DNA of 64,000 nt from Thermomonospora catenispora (lineage in GTDB: Bacteria > Actinomycetota > Actinomycetes > Streptosporangiales > Streptosporangiaceae): the NCBI RefSeq assembly GCF_006363815.1, contig NZ_RRYT01000003.1, positions 124,001 to 188,000 of the forward strand, written 5' to 3'. Positions within the stretch are counted from its first letter, which is position 1. Each line of letters begins with the position of its first letter. Of the stretch, positions 51,539 through 60,433 are shown piece after piece. The notes under the pieces were generated by a model, which did not search any database, was not told where the DNA came from, and worked only from the letters and a program-made list of their open reading frames with translations. Made by a program: the position numbers and the translations under genes.

Positions 51539-51700
51539 CGCGGCCGGCCGCGTGGTCGATGCGCGGCCGGTGTGCGGTGGGTGTGCGGCCGCGCGGTCCA
51601 TGACCGGCCCGTGCGCATCCGGTGGCCGGTCTTCCTCCGTACGGCGGATCCCCTCTGTTCCTGCGCAGATGCCCCCGCCCTCGGATCGGCCGTTGTATAA

Positions 51701-51714
51701 ACCGAGTACTCGGT
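51701..51714 (+). promoter_or_regulatory. Perfect palindrome at the promoter of the membrane protein/TetR operon
   Basis: ACCGAGTACTCGGT, 14 bp, between TTGTAT (51693-51698) and TAATAAT (51716-51722), 14 bases before the ATG. It has the size of a TetR operator; the TetR protein at 52678 is the obvious candidate. Confidence 0.65.
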
Positions 51715-51728
51715 CTAATAATGAGGTC

Positions 51729-52691
51729 ATGGACACGGGGAACGGGTCGGACCGTCACCGGCTCATCTGGAACGGGGGAGTGCTCGAGCTGGCCGCCCGG
51801 CGGGCGGGGGTGCGCACCGCGGTGACCCTCTACCGCGACGGCCGACGGATCGCCGAGAAGACGGGCCTCGGCCGGGTGACGCTGCCGTTGCCGCGGCCGG
51901 CCGAGGAGAGCGCGGAGGAGGACACGGAAGAGATCGGGCCGCCGACGGTGCTGGCCGTCGCCGTGCCGGGCCGGCTCCTTCAGGCGTTCCTCCTGGTGCC
52001 CAGGACCGCCGGCGGCCGGGACGACGACGGGGACGGCAAGGACCGGGACGGCGGGCCCCCGGGCTCTGCGCCGGAGGGCCCGGAGGACCTGCCGGAGGGA
52101 CTGGCCGAGCTGGTGGGGGCCGCGACGGCCGAACGGCACCGGTTCGAGCCGCCGCCGGGGACGCTCGCGGGCCGGTTGTGGGCGTTCGAGCACCGGCACC
52201 CCCGGCTGTGGGCGTCACGGCACGTGGCGGCGGCCACGGCCAAGTCCGCCGCCGGACTGCTGGGCATCGCGGTGTTCTTCGGGGTGCTGCTCGACCGGAT
52301 CGTCGAGTGGATCTTCCGGTTGATCCCCGACGTCGGTCTGCCCGCCCTCCCGCTGCCGAAGGTGGATCTGCCGTCGATCCCCTGGCCGGACGTCGACCTG
52401 CCGGAGCCGCCGGACGTGTCGCTGCCGGGCTGGGCGCAGGCGATCCTGCGGACCGCCAAGTACTGGGTCCCGATCCTCATCGCCGTCGGGGTGGCGGTCG
52501 AGGAGGTCAGGAGACGGACCAAGCGGGAGGCCCGGGCGAAGCGGGACGCCGGGCCCGCGGATCGGGACGCGGATCGGGACGCGATCGGCGAGCCGGGGCG
52601 CCATATGACGCCGGCACCGGCGGTGACCGGCCAGGATGGTGGGGCAACCCGCTCTACAGGAGACGACGACCGACCCGATGCGCACCGTTGA
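51729..52691 (+). CDS. Membrane protein of unknown function
   Basis: A 320-residue protein. Residues 1-80 are a soluble strand-rich domain (RLIWNGGVLELAARRAGVRT, VTLPLPRPAEESAEEDTEEI, VLAVAVPGRLLQAFLLVPR). An acidic Gly/Asp/Pro linker follows, then two hydrophobic helices (SAAGLLGIAVFFGVLLDRIV near residue 180; YWVPILIAVGVAVEEV near 250) separated by a Pro-rich segment with repeated LPxxPLPxVDLP units. The C-terminus is charged. No family is recognised. It overlaps the TetR gene by 14 bases and shares its palindrome-bearing promoter. Confidence 0.78.
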   Translation: MDTGNGSDRHRLIWNGGVLELAARRAGVRTAVTLYRDGRRIAEKTGLGRVTLPLPRPAEESAEEDTEEIGPPTVLAVAVPGRLLQAFLLVPRTAGGRDDDGDGKDRDGGPPGSAPEGPEDLPEGLAELVGAATAERHRFEPPPGTLAGRLWAFEHRHPRLWASRHVAAATAKSAAGLLGIAVFFGVLLDRIVEWIFRLIPDVGLPALPLPKVDLPSIPWPDVDLPEPPDVSLPGWAQAILRTAKYWVPILIAVGVAVEEVRRRTKREARAKRDAGPADRDADRDAIGEPGRHMTPAPAVTGQDGGATRSTGDDDRPDAHR

Positions 52692-53295
52692 CCCCGAAAA
52701 GCACCGGCAGCGACGGCGGCAGATCATCGAGGCCGCCACGACGCTGTTCGCGACCAAGGGACTGGCCAAGACGACCACCGCGGAGATCTGCCGGGCCGCC
52801 GGGATGAGCTCCGGCAACCTGTTCCACTACTTCCCGTCCAAGCAGGCGATCTTCTACGCGATGTTCGAGCTGGACCGGGAGGAGTGGGACGCCGCGCTCA
52901 AGGCCGCGCTGGCCGACCCGGACCCGTGGGCGGCGCTGATGCGGGTGGTGGACCGGATCGCCGCCGAGGCCGCGCATCCGCTGATGCCGGGGCTGATCGT
53001 GGAGGTCCTGGCGCAGGCGCATCGGGACCCCGAGCTGGCCCGGCTGGTCGCCGAGAGCGACCGGCGGCTGTTCGAGGGGATCGCCGCCCTCGTCGAGCGG
53101 ATGCGGGATGAAGGGCTGGCCGATCCGGGGCTCGCGCCGGAGGAGGCCGCCCGCTGGGTCGTGATCATCACCGACGGCTTCCACACCCGCGGATACGCCG
53201 AGCCGGACCGGGACCGCGCCGCGGAGGTCGCGGTGGCCAAGGAACTGATCGCCCGGATCCTCCGCTACACCGGGCCGCAGACCCCGGAGGGCTGA
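52678..53295 (+). CDS. TetR-family transcriptional regulator
   Basis: A 205-residue TetR regulator. DNA-binding domain: RRRQIIEAATTLFATKGLAK, TTTAEICRAAGMSSGNLFHY, FPSKQAIFYAMFELD (residues 10-60). Ligand domain with HPLMPGLIVEVLAQAHRDPE and ARWVVIITDGFHTRGYAEPD. The ATG overlaps the end of the membrane protein gene; GGAG is 14 bases upstream, so translation may depend on coupling. Likely autoregulator acting on ACCGAGTACTCGGT and thereby on its membrane-protein partner. Confidence 0.92.
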   Translation: MRTVDPEKHRQRRRQIIEAATTLFATKGLAKTTTAEICRAAGMSSGNLFHYFPSKQAIFYAMFELDREEWDAALKAALADPDPWAALMRVVDRIAAEAAHPLMPGLIVEVLAQAHRDPELARLVAESDRRLFEGIAALVERMRDEGLADPGLAPEEAARWVVIITDGFHTRGYAEPDRDRAAEVAVAKELIARILRYTGPQTPEG

Positions 53296-53443
53296 CCCCG
53301 CCCCGCCCTCCGGGTTTTGTCACTTGGTCCAATAAGTCGAATGTGAAAACGCTCACACTCGCCTGTAGTACGCGCGTAAACAGTTTTTTACGGTCGCTGG
53401 TGGCTCAACGGCCGGCACCTCGAGGAAACGAAAGGCGTACTTC

Positions 53444-54715
53444 ATGGCGAGCGGTCGACACACCGGCGGTTCCCGATCACGCATCCGGAGAAGAGCGCGC
53501 GCGTTCCTGGTCACCTGCATGGGCGCGGTGCTGGCGGCGGCGTCCATCACCGCCGCGCCCACGCAGGCGGCGGCCGCCACCGCCCCCGGCAAGGACCCCT
53601 TCTACACGCCCCCCTCATCGCTGAACGGACAGCCGGGCGACATCATCCGCTCCCGGCAGTCGGTCTTCACCCTCGCGCCGATCACCAAGCTCCCCTACCC
53701 GGGCGTCAAGTCCTGGCAGGTGATGTACCAGTCCACCTCGGCCACCGGGGAGCCGATCGCGGTGACCGGCACCGTGCTGGTGCCCACCAAGAAGTGGACC
53801 GGACAGGGCAGCCGCCCCCTGGTCTCCTACGGGGTCGGCACCCGCGGGCTCGGCGACTCCTGCGCCCCCTCCTACACCCTGTCCCAGGGCACCGACTACG
53901 AGGGCCTGTTCATCGCCAACGCCCTGAACCAGGGCTGGGCCGTCGCGATCACCGACATGCAGGGCCTGGGCACCCCCGGCATGCACACCTATGAGGTCGG
54001 CCGCGCCCAGGGCCACGCCGTGCTCGACATGGCCCGCGCCGCGCTGAAGCTGGAGGCCGCCGGCCTGAACGCGCAGACCCCGGTGGGCCTGATGGGCTAC
54101 TCCCAGGGCGGCACCTCCGTCGGCTGGGCCGCGCAGCTGGCCGACTCCTACGCCCCCGAGCTCAACCTCAAGGGCGCGGCGACCGGAGGCGTTCCCGCCG
54201 ACCTGATCGCCGTCGCCGACCACCTGGACGGCAACATGGCGGTGGCGTTCGCGTTCATGGCCGCCGTCGGGTTCGACGCCGCCTACCCGGAGCTGAACCT
54301 GGAGGGCTACCTCAACGACCGGGGCCGCCAGCTGCTGCAGCGGGCCCAGGACGTGTGCCTGACCAGCATCGACGGCGTCGTCACCCTGATCGACACCGCG
54401 TTCGACGACATCGACGACTATGTGACGACCAACCCGCTCAACACCGAGGCCTGGCGGAACCGGCTGAACGAGCACAAGCTCGGCTCGATCCGCCCCAGCG
54501 TCCCGGTGCTGCAGTACCAGGGCCGGATCGACAACATCATCCCCTACGGCCAGGCGGCCACCCTGCGTCAGGACTGGTGCCGGCTGGGCGCCAACGTCAC
54601 CTGGCGGCCCGACCCCATCGGCACCCACGTGACGGGCATGGTGACCTACCTGCCGCAGGCCACCTCCTTCCTGGCGGACCGGTTCGCCGGCAAGCCGGTC
54701 TCCGGCAACTGCTGA
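53444..54715 (+). CDS. Secreted lipase (LIP family)
   Basis: A 423-residue exported alpha/beta hydrolase of the secretory lipase family (PF03583). A signal peptide follows a very basic start (RSRIRRRARAFLVTCMGAVL) and ends near QAAAATA. Nucleophile Ser220 in LMGYSQGGTSVGWAAQ; the acid Asp is likely in YQGRIDNIIPYGQ and the His in PIGTHVTGM. A central helical lid-like insertion contains NLEGYLNDRGRQLLQRAQDV. Paired Cys suggest disulfides. AAAGG precedes ATG by eight bases. The upstream gap holds an AT-rich promoter region (53320-53400). Confidence 0.92.
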   Translation: MASGRHTGGSRSRIRRRARAFLVTCMGAVLAAASITAAPTQAAAATAPGKDPFYTPPSSLNGQPGDIIRSRQSVFTLAPITKLPYPGVKSWQVMYQSTSATGEPIAVTGTVLVPTKKWTGQGSRPLVSYGVGTRGLGDSCAPSYTLSQGTDYEGLFIANALNQGWAVAITDMQGLGTPGMHTYEVGRAQGHAVLDMARAALKLEAAGLNAQTPVGLMGYSQGGTSVGWAAQLADSYAPELNLKGAATGGVPADLIAVADHLDGNMAVAFAFMAAVGFDAAYPELNLEGYLNDRGRQLLQRAQDVCLTSIDGVVTLIDTAFDDIDDYVTTNPLNTEAWRNRLNEHKLGSIRPSVPVLQYQGRIDNIIPYGQAATLRQDWCRLGANVTWRPDPIGTHVTGMVTYLPQATSFLADRFAGKPVSGNC

Positions 54716-54771
54716 CCGCCTCGAGGAGCGCTCACCCGCGACGGCCGTCGTGAGCGGGTGACCGACCACCC

Positions 54772-54810
54772 CCGGCGGGGCGGGCCGCGCACCGCGGCCC
54801 GCCCCGCCGG
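54772..54810. terminator. Bidirectional terminator
   Basis: Perfect 18-bp stem (54772-54789 with 54793-54810; core GGCGGGGCGGGCCGCG) and loop CAC, between the convergent lipase and aldehyde dehydrogenase genes. A weaker hairpin TCACCCGC/GCGGGTGA is at 54732-54761. Confidence 0.85.
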
Positions 54811-54883
54811 CGCGTGTCCGCCCCGCCGCCGGCGTCGCGGCGGGCGCCCGGCCGTCGGCGGACCCCGCCGCCGGTCCGCCGCC

Positions 54884-56332
54884 TCAGGCCTGGAGGGTGA
54901 CCAGCAGGGCCTCGGTCATCTCCTGGATCGCGTACGCCGGCCCCTCCCGGGTGTTGCCCGAGTCGCGCACCCCGCCGTAGGGCTGCTGGTCGGCCCGGGC
55001 GGTCGGCACCTCGTTGATGAGCACGCCTCCGAAGTGCAGGGTCTTGGCGGCCTTGAGCGCCTTGCCCAGGTCGGCGGTGAACACCCCCGCCTGCAGCCCG
55101 TACCGGGAGTCGTCGGCCAGGCGCAGGGCCTCGTCGAAGTCCGCGTACCGGGTGACGGTCACGATCGGGCCGAACACCTCCTCGCACTGCACCCGCGTGT
55201 GCGGCGGCGCCCCCTCCAGCACGGTCGGCCGGAAGATCCCGTTGCGGGCGGCCTCCCCGCCGGTGAGGAGCTTGGCCCCCGCCGCGACCGCCTCGTCCAC
55301 CCATTCCCGCATCCGGGCGGTGTCGTCCCGGGTGATCAGGCACGACACGTCGGTGTGCTCGTCCATCGGATCGCCCAGCCGCAGGTCCTCCACCCGCGGC
55401 AGCAGCTCCTCGAGGAAGTCGTCGGCGATGTCATGGTGCAGGTAGATCCGCTGCGTCGAGATGCACGACTGGCCCGCGTGCGCGAACCCCGCCACCGCCG
55501 TCTTCGACGCGGCGGTCCGCCAGTCCGACGGGGAGTCCACGATGAGCGGCGAGGCGGAGCCCAGCTCCAGCCGGACCTTCTTGCGCGCCGCCCTGGCCGC
55601 CAGCCCCCAGCCGACCTCGGCCGACCCGGTGAACGTGATGTAGGCGACGTCCTCGTGCGCGACCAGCGCATCGCCCACGGTGCCCCCGCCGCCGGTGACC
55701 ACGTTGATCCATCCGGACGGCACGCCCAGCCCGTTCAGCAGCTCCGCCAGCAGGATCGCCGACACCGGGGTCTGCGAGGCGGGCTTGAGCACCACCGGGC
55801 AGCCCGCCGCGATCGCCGGGGCGACCTTGTGCGCCACCAGGTTGAGCGGGAAGTTGAACGGCGAGATCGCCGCCACCACCCCCACCGGCACCCGCAGCGT
55901 GAAACCGGTCTTGCCGGCCCCCGGCGGGGTGGCCTCCAGCGCGATCATCTCGCCGGCGAACCTGCGGGCCTCCGCCGCCGCGAACGCGAACGTCTCCACC
56001 GCGCGGGACGCCTCCACCCGCGCCGTCTTCAGCGGTTTGGCGGCCTCCAGCGCGATCGCCCGGGCGAAGTGGTCCCGGCGCTCGTGCAGCGCGGCGGCGG
56101 TCTGCTCCAGCACCCGCACCCGGTCCGCCCGGGGGAAGTCGTCGCGGCGCAGCGCCTCGGCGGCGGCCCGCACCGCGCGGTCCACGTCGCGCGGGCCGGC
56201 CACGGGGACCCGCGCGACCAGGGAGCCGTCGTAGGGGGCGCGCACCTCCGCCCGGCCGTGCTCACCGGCGGGGATCCACTCTCCGTTGATCAGCATGCCG
56301 GGGATGCCGAAACGGGGCTCGTCGGGGTCCAT
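54884..56332 (-). CDS. NAD(P)-dependent aldehyde dehydrogenase
   Basis: A 482-residue ALDH-superfamily enzyme oxidising an aldehyde to an acid or acyl-CoA. Motifs: VGVVAAISPFNFPLNLVAHK, VVLKPASQTPVSAILLAELL, ITFTGSAEVGW, catalytic Glu in VRLELGSASPLIV, catalytic Cys in HAGQSCISTQRIYL, and EEVFGPIVTVTRYADFDEAL. It is divergent from the 2-oxoacid dehydrogenase operon. A role in branched-chain or acyl metabolism would fit the neighbour, but the substrate cannot be read from sequence. Confidence 0.93.
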   Translation of the reverse strand: MDPDEPRFGIPGMLINGEWIPAGEHGRAEVRAPYDGSLVARVPVAGPRDVDRAVRAAAEALRRDDFPRADRVRVLEQTAAALHERRDHFARAIALEAAKPLKTARVEASRAVETFAFAAAEARRFAGEMIALEATPPGAGKTGFTLRVPVGVVAAISPFNFPLNLVAHKVAPAIAAGCPVVLKPASQTPVSAILLAELLNGLGVPSGWINVVTGGGGTVGDALVAHEDVAYITFTGSAEVGWGLAARAARKKVRLELGSASPLIVDSPSDWRTAASKTAVAGFAHAGQSCISTQRIYLHHDIADDFLEELLPRVEDLRLGDPMDEHTDVSCLITRDDTARMREWVDEAVAAGAKLLTGGEAARNGIFRPTVLEGAPPHTRVQCEEVFGPIVTVTRYADFDEALRLADDSRYGLQAGVFTADLGKALKAAKTLHFGGVLINEVPTARADQQPYGGVRDSGNTREGPAYAIQEMTEALLVTLQA

Positions 56333-56475
56333 CGTCCGCCCCTCCCTCGTGAGTCGGTGTGCCTGTGGGTGTGCGTCGAGCGCCTCGACGGACGCGGGAG
56401 CCTCTGCCCCGGGGCCGCATGGTTATGCCCGCAGGGCGGGTACTGATCCAGGCGAAGGGGGTCTTGCGCTCCACG

Positions 56476-56491
56476 GTGTGAGATCTGACAC
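56476..56491. promoter_or_regulatory. Near-perfect palindrome between aldehyde dehydrogenase and E1 genes
   Basis: GTGTGAGATCTGACAC, symmetric except one position in each half, in the 259-base divergent control region, 100 bases before the E1 alpha start. Confidence 0.45.
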
Positions 56492-56591
56492 GATGGGCTG
56501 TGAGACCCCATCCCCCAACCCCCGGGGAGCGGGCTCTGACGTCGGCCGGACGCGGTGACCCCGTGCGCCGGCCCTGGACGAGGAGTGAGAC

Positions 56592-57749
56592 GTGACCATC
56601 GACTCCGCGCGTGGCGCGCCGTCAACCGGCGCCGACGACGCCTCCGGCACCCCCGAGGCCTCGCCGGAACTCATCCAGCTGCTCACGCCCGAGGGCGAGC
56701 GGGTGGAGCACCCCGACTATCCCCTCGACCTGACCCCCGACGAGGTCCGCGGCCTCTACCGGGACCTGGTGATGGTGCGCCGGTTCGACATGGAGGCCGT
56801 CGCGCTGACCCGGCAGGGCGAGCTGGGCCTGTGGGCCTCGCTGCTGGGCCAGGAGGCCGCCCAGATCGGTTCCGGGCGGGCCCTGGGCGAGCGCGACATG
56901 GTGTTCCCCACCTACCGGGAGCACGGGGTGGCCTGGACGCGGGGCCTGGACCCGCTGAAGGTGCTGGCGATGTTCCGCGGGCTGTCCAACTGCGGATGGG
57001 ACCCCGCCGAGCACAACTTCCACCTCTACACCGTGGTCATCGGCAGCCAGACCCTGCACGCCACCGGTTACGCCATGGGCGTCCAGCGGGACGGGGTGCT
57101 GGGGACCGACAAGGCCGCCGCCACGATCGCCTACTTCGGCGACGGCGCGACCTCCCAGGGCGATGTGAACGAGTCGTTCGTGTTCGCCTCGGTGTTCAAC
57201 GCCCCGATCGTGTTCTTCTGCCAGAACAACCAGTGGGCCATCTCCGAGCCGCTGGAGAAGCAGAGCCGCATCCCGCTCTACCGGCGGGCGCAGGGCTTCG
57301 GCTTCCCGGGGCTGCGGGTGGACGGCAACGACGTGTTCGCCTGCCTGGCGGTGACCCGCAAGGCGCTGGAGGCCGCCCGCAGCGGCCAGGGGCCGATGCT
57401 GATCGAGGCGTTCACCTACCGGATGGGCGCCCACACCACCACCGACGACCCGACCCGCTACCGGCTGGAAGCGGAGCTGGAGGCCTGGAAGCTCAAGGAC
57501 CCCATCGAGCGGGTCAAGGCCTACCTGGTCCGCAACGACCTGGCCGACACCGAGTTCTTCGACGAGATCGACGCCGAGGCCAAGCAGTACGCGGCCGATC
57601 TGCGCCGCCGCTGCCTGGAGCTGCCCGATCCCGAACCGATGGCGATCTTCCAGGACATCTACGCCGAGCCGCACGCGCTGATCAGCGAGGAGCAGGCGCA
57701 GTTCGCGGCCTACCTGGAGTCGTTCGAGACCGAAGGGAGCGGGTCGTGA
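56592..57749 (+). CDS. 2-oxoacid dehydrogenase E1 alpha subunit
   Basis: A 385-residue thiamine-diphosphate E1 alpha of the heterotetrameric type. Features: LYRDLVMVRRFDMEAVALTR, GLWASLLGQEAAQIGSGRAL, VFPTYREHGVAWTRGLDPL, the ThDP motif IAYFGDGATSQGDVNESFVF plus FFCQNNQWAIS, and YRMGAHTTTDDPTRYR. The order E1a-E1b-E2 without E3 and the sequence style suit the branched-chain (bkd) complex, but pyruvate dehydrogenase is not excluded. GTG has GAGGAG six bases before it. Stop overlaps the E1 beta start (GTGA). Confidence 0.93.
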   Translation: MTIDSARGAPSTGADDASGTPEASPELIQLLTPEGERVEHPDYPLDLTPDEVRGLYRDLVMVRRFDMEAVALTRQGELGLWASLLGQEAAQIGSGRALGERDMVFPTYREHGVAWTRGLDPLKVLAMFRGLSNCGWDPAEHNFHLYTVVIGSQTLHATGYAMGVQRDGVLGTDKAAATIAYFGDGATSQGDVNESFVFASVFNAPIVFFCQNNQWAISEPLEKQSRIPLYRRAQGFGFPGLRVDGNDVFACLAVTRKALEAARSGQGPMLIEAFTYRMGAHTTTDDPTRYRLEAELEAWKLKDPIERVKAYLVRNDLADTEFFDEIDAEAKQYAADLRRRCLELPDPEPMAIFQDIYAEPHALISEEQAQFAAYLESFETEGSGS

Positions 57750-58726
57750 GCACCGACGTTCTGACGCTGGGCAAGGCGCTCAACGAGGGACTGCGCCGAG
57801 CCTTGGAGGACGACCCCAAGGTCCTGGTGATGGGCGAGGACGTCGGCAAGCTCGGCGGCGTCTTCCGGGTGACCGACGGGCTGCAGAAGGACTTCGGCGA
57901 GGACCGGGTCATCGACACCCCGCTGGCCGAGTCCGGCATCGTGGGCACGGCGATCGGGCTGGCGCTGCGCGGCTACCGGCCGATCGTGGAGATCCAGTTC
58001 GACGGGTTCGTGTTCCCGGCCGCCGACCAGATCATCACCCAGCTCGCCAAGATGCGGCTGCGCTCCCAGGGCGCGATCAAGCTGCCGGTCGTCATCCGCA
58101 TCCCCTGCGGCGGCGGCATCGGGGCGGTCGAGCACCACAGCGAGTCGCCGGAGGTGTACTTCACCCACACCGCCGGGCTGCGCGTGGTGGCGTGCTCCAA
58201 CCCGGCCGACGCGTACGCGATGATCCAGCAGTCGGTGCGCTGCGACGACCCGGTCATCTTCTTCGAGCCCAAGCGGCGTTACTGGGACAAGGCCCCGGTG
58301 GACCGGTCGGGCGAGTGGCTGCCGCTGGATCGGGCGCGGGTGGTCAACCCCGGCTCGGACGTGACCGTGCTGGCCTACGGGCCGATGGTGAAGACCTGCC
58401 TGGAGGCGGCGTCGGCCGCGCTGGAGGAGGACCGTTCGCTGGAGGTCATCGACCTGCGGTCGCTCAACCCGCTGGACATCGACACCGTGCTGGAGTCGGT
58501 GCGCCGCACGGGGCGGTGCGTGGTGGTGCACGAGGCCCCGGTGTTCTCCGGATACGGGGCAGAGCTGGCGGCCCGCATCAGTGAGAAGTGCTTCTACCAC
58601 CTGGAGGCCCCGGTGCTGCGGGTCGGCGGGTTCTCCACGCCGTACCCGGCGAACCGGCTGGAGGAGCACTACCTGCCCGACCTGGACCGGGTGCTGGACG
58701 CCGTCGACCGGGTGATGGAGTGGTGA
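57746..58726 (+). CDS. 2-oxoacid dehydrogenase E1 beta subunit
   Basis: A 326-residue E1 beta, transketolase-like: [108 protein letters not shown], and [22 protein letters not shown] lies inside the stop of E1 alpha. Together they decarboxylate a 2-oxoacid and pass the acyl group to the lipoyl domain of E2, whose ATG overlaps this stop. Confidence 0.94.
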   Translation: MSTDVLTLGKALNEGLRRALEDDPKVLVMGEDVGKLGGVFRVTDGLQKDFGEDRVIDTPLAESGIVGTAIGLALRGYRPIVEIQFDGFVFPAADQIITQLAKMRLRSQGAIKLPVVIRIPCGGGIGAVEHHSESPEVYFTHTAGLRVVACSNPADAYAMIQQSVRCDDPVIFFEPKRRYWDKAPVDRSGEWLPLDRARVVNPGSDVTVLAYGPMVKTCLEAASAALEEDRSLEVIDLRSLNPLDIDTVLESVRRTGRCVVVHEAPVFSGYGAELAARISEKCFYHLEAPVLRVGGFSTPYPANRLEEHYLPDLDRVLDAVDRVMEW

Positions 58727-60129
58727 TGGCCGGGGTCATGGAGTTCAAGCTCCCCGACGTGGGGGAGGGGCTGACCGAGGCGGAGATCGTCCGCTGGCAC
58801 GTGCAGCCCGGCGACCGGGTCGAGATCAACCAGATCATCGTGGAGATCGAGACCGCCAAGGCCGTGGTGGAGCTGCCCTGCCCGTACGAGGGGGTGGTGA
58901 CCGGCCTGCTGGTCGAGGAGGGCCAGACGGTCGACGTCGGGACGCCGATCATCACCGTGGACACCTCGGGCGGGGCGTCCCCGGCCGCCGAGGAGGCCCC
59001 GCAGGCCGCCCGGGCCGAGGCGCCGCAGGAGGCGGCGGCCTCCTCTCCCGAGGAGGCCGGCTCGGGCGAGCCCGAGCGTCAGCCGGTCCTGGTGGGTTAC
59101 GGGGTCAAGCCGGGCTCGACCCGCCGTCGTCCCCGCAAGCGCCGTCCCGCGGCCCCGCCGAGCAGGCCCTCCGGGACGGCGGCGCGGGCGCTGGCCAAGC
59201 CCCCGGTCCGCAAGCTGGCCCGCGACCTGGGGGTGGACCTGGCCACGGTCGAGGGCACCGGACCGCACGGCACCATCACCCGGGACGATGTGCACCGCGC
59301 CGCCCGGGAGCGGGCCGGTGCGGCCGCGCCGTCGCGGCCGGCCCCGTCCGCCGCCGCTCCGGCGGCCCCGGCTGCGCCGCCGCGGGAGGCCGCGTCCGCT
59401 CCCGGCGAGGCCGCCGGGACGCGGGAGGAGCGGATCCCGGTCAAGGGGGTGCGCAAGAGCACGGCCGCGGCGATGGTGCGGTCGGCGTTCACCGCGCCGC
59501 AGGTGACCGAGTTCCTGCAGGTGGACGTCACCGAGATGATGGAGACGGTGCAGCGGCTGCGGGAGCTGCCGGAGTTCGCCGAGGTCAAGGTCTCCCCGCT
59601 GCTGCTGGTGGCCAAGGCGCTGCTGACGGCGGTGCGCCGGCACCCGATGATCAACTCCTCCTGGGTCGACGGGAACGGGGCCGGCGACGAGATCGTGGTC
59701 AAGCACTACGTCAATCTCGGCATCGCCGTCGCCACCCCGCGCGGGCTGCTGGTGCCCAACGTCAAGAACGCCGACCGGCTCACCCTGCCCGAGCTGGCGG
59801 CGGCGCTGGGCGAGCTGGTGGAGACCGCCCGGGCCGGGCGCACCCAGCCCGCGGACATGGCGAACGGCACGATCACCATCACCAACATCGGGGTGTTCGG
59901 GGTGGACGGCGGCACGCCGATCCTCACCCCGGGCGAGTCGGCGATCCTGGCGGTCGGTCAGATCAGGGACATGCCGTGGGTCCATGAGGGCGAGCTGGCG
60001 ATCCGCAAGGTGACCACGCTGGCCCTGTCGTTCGACCACCGCATCGTGGACGGCGAGCTGGGCTCGGCGGTCCTCCGCGACGTCGGCGCCATGCTGGAGA
60101 ATCCGCTCCGGCTGCTGGCCTGGAGCTGA
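58726..60129 (+). CDS. 2-oxoacid dehydrogenase E2 (dihydrolipoamide acyltransferase)
   Basis: A 467-residue E2. One lipoyl domain with modified Lys45 in [11 protein letters not shown], an Ala/Pro/Glu linker, an E3-binding domain near residues 150-195 ([32 protein letters not shown]), a second Ala/Pro linker, and the catalytic acyltransferase domain from residue 245 with [19 protein letters not shown] (His and Asp). Start TGATG overlaps the E1 beta stop. E3 (lipoamide dehydrogenase) is not in the window. Confidence 0.95.
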   Translation: MAGVMEFKLPDVGEGLTEAEIVRWHVQPGDRVEINQIIVEIETAKAVVELPCPYEGVVTGLLVEEGQTVDVGTPIITVDTSGGASPAAEEAPQAARAEAPQEAAASSPEEAGSGEPERQPVLVGYGVKPGSTRRRPRKRRPAAPPSRPSGTAARALAKPPVRKLARDLGVDLATVEGTGPHGTITRDDVHRAARERAGAAAPSRPAPSAAAPAAPAAPPREAASAPGEAAGTREERIPVKGVRKSTAAAMVRSAFTAPQVTEFLQVDVTEMMETVQRLRELPEFAEVKVSPLLLVAKALLTAVRRHPMINSSWVDGNGAGDEIVVKHYVNLGIAVATPRGLLVPNVKNADRLTLPELAAALGELVETARAGRTQPADMANGTITITNIGVFGVDGGTPILTPGESAILAVGQIRDMPWVHEGELAIRKVTTLALSFDHRIVDGELGSAVLRDVGAMLENPLRLLAWS

Positions 60130-60160
60130 GCTCTCGGTTCGATCCTCTCACCGTTCTGGT

Positions 60161-60200
60161 GTCGGGTCCGTCCGCCGTCCGGCGGGCGGACCCGACGTTT
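60161..60200 (+). terminator. Terminator of the 2-oxoacid dehydrogenase operon
   Basis: GTCGGGTCCGTCCGCC pairs with 60181-60196 (one G-U) around GTCC, followed by GTTTTC. Confidence 0.9.
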
Positions 60201-60399
60201 TCGGGGCGCGTCGTCGCCCGCCCGCCGTCGCACCGGGGCGGGGAACGAGCCGGTCCGCCCCGGCGGGCCGGCCCTGGCGCGGGCCGGTGAAGCGTGCGCC
60301 GGAGCGGTCGGGATCTAGCGAAAACTGAGTTTGTCGACTTTCGCAGTAGCCATGCGTGCTTTGGGGTGGTATCAGAGAAAGAATCCGTTATCCACTCCA

Positions 60400-60417
60400 A
60401 GTGACCGGAAGGTCACT
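60400..60417 (+). promoter_or_regulatory. Inverted repeat in the cstA leader
   Basis: AGTGACC-GGAA-GGTCACT, perfect seven-base arms, six bases before the ribosome site. It could be an operator or an RNA hairpin near the start. The promoter is probably in the AT-richer stretch 60315-60395. Confidence 0.5.
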
Positions 60418-60433
60418 CTCCCGGGAGGACACC

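Larger units (their letters stand above)
51352..51728. other. Intergenic region with tandem repeat and promoter
   Basis: No gene is supported. It contains the 11-bp repeat array (51462-51538), degenerate GCGCGGCCGGTG copies to about 51590, and an AT-rich promoter from 51692 (TTGTAT, TAATAAT) with a palindrome. Confidence 0.6.

Noticed and set aside
60388-60396. TTATCCACT before cstA considered as a DnaA box
   Set aside because: A single 8/9 match to the E. coli form, not the actinomycete TTGTCCACA, with no neighbouring boxes.
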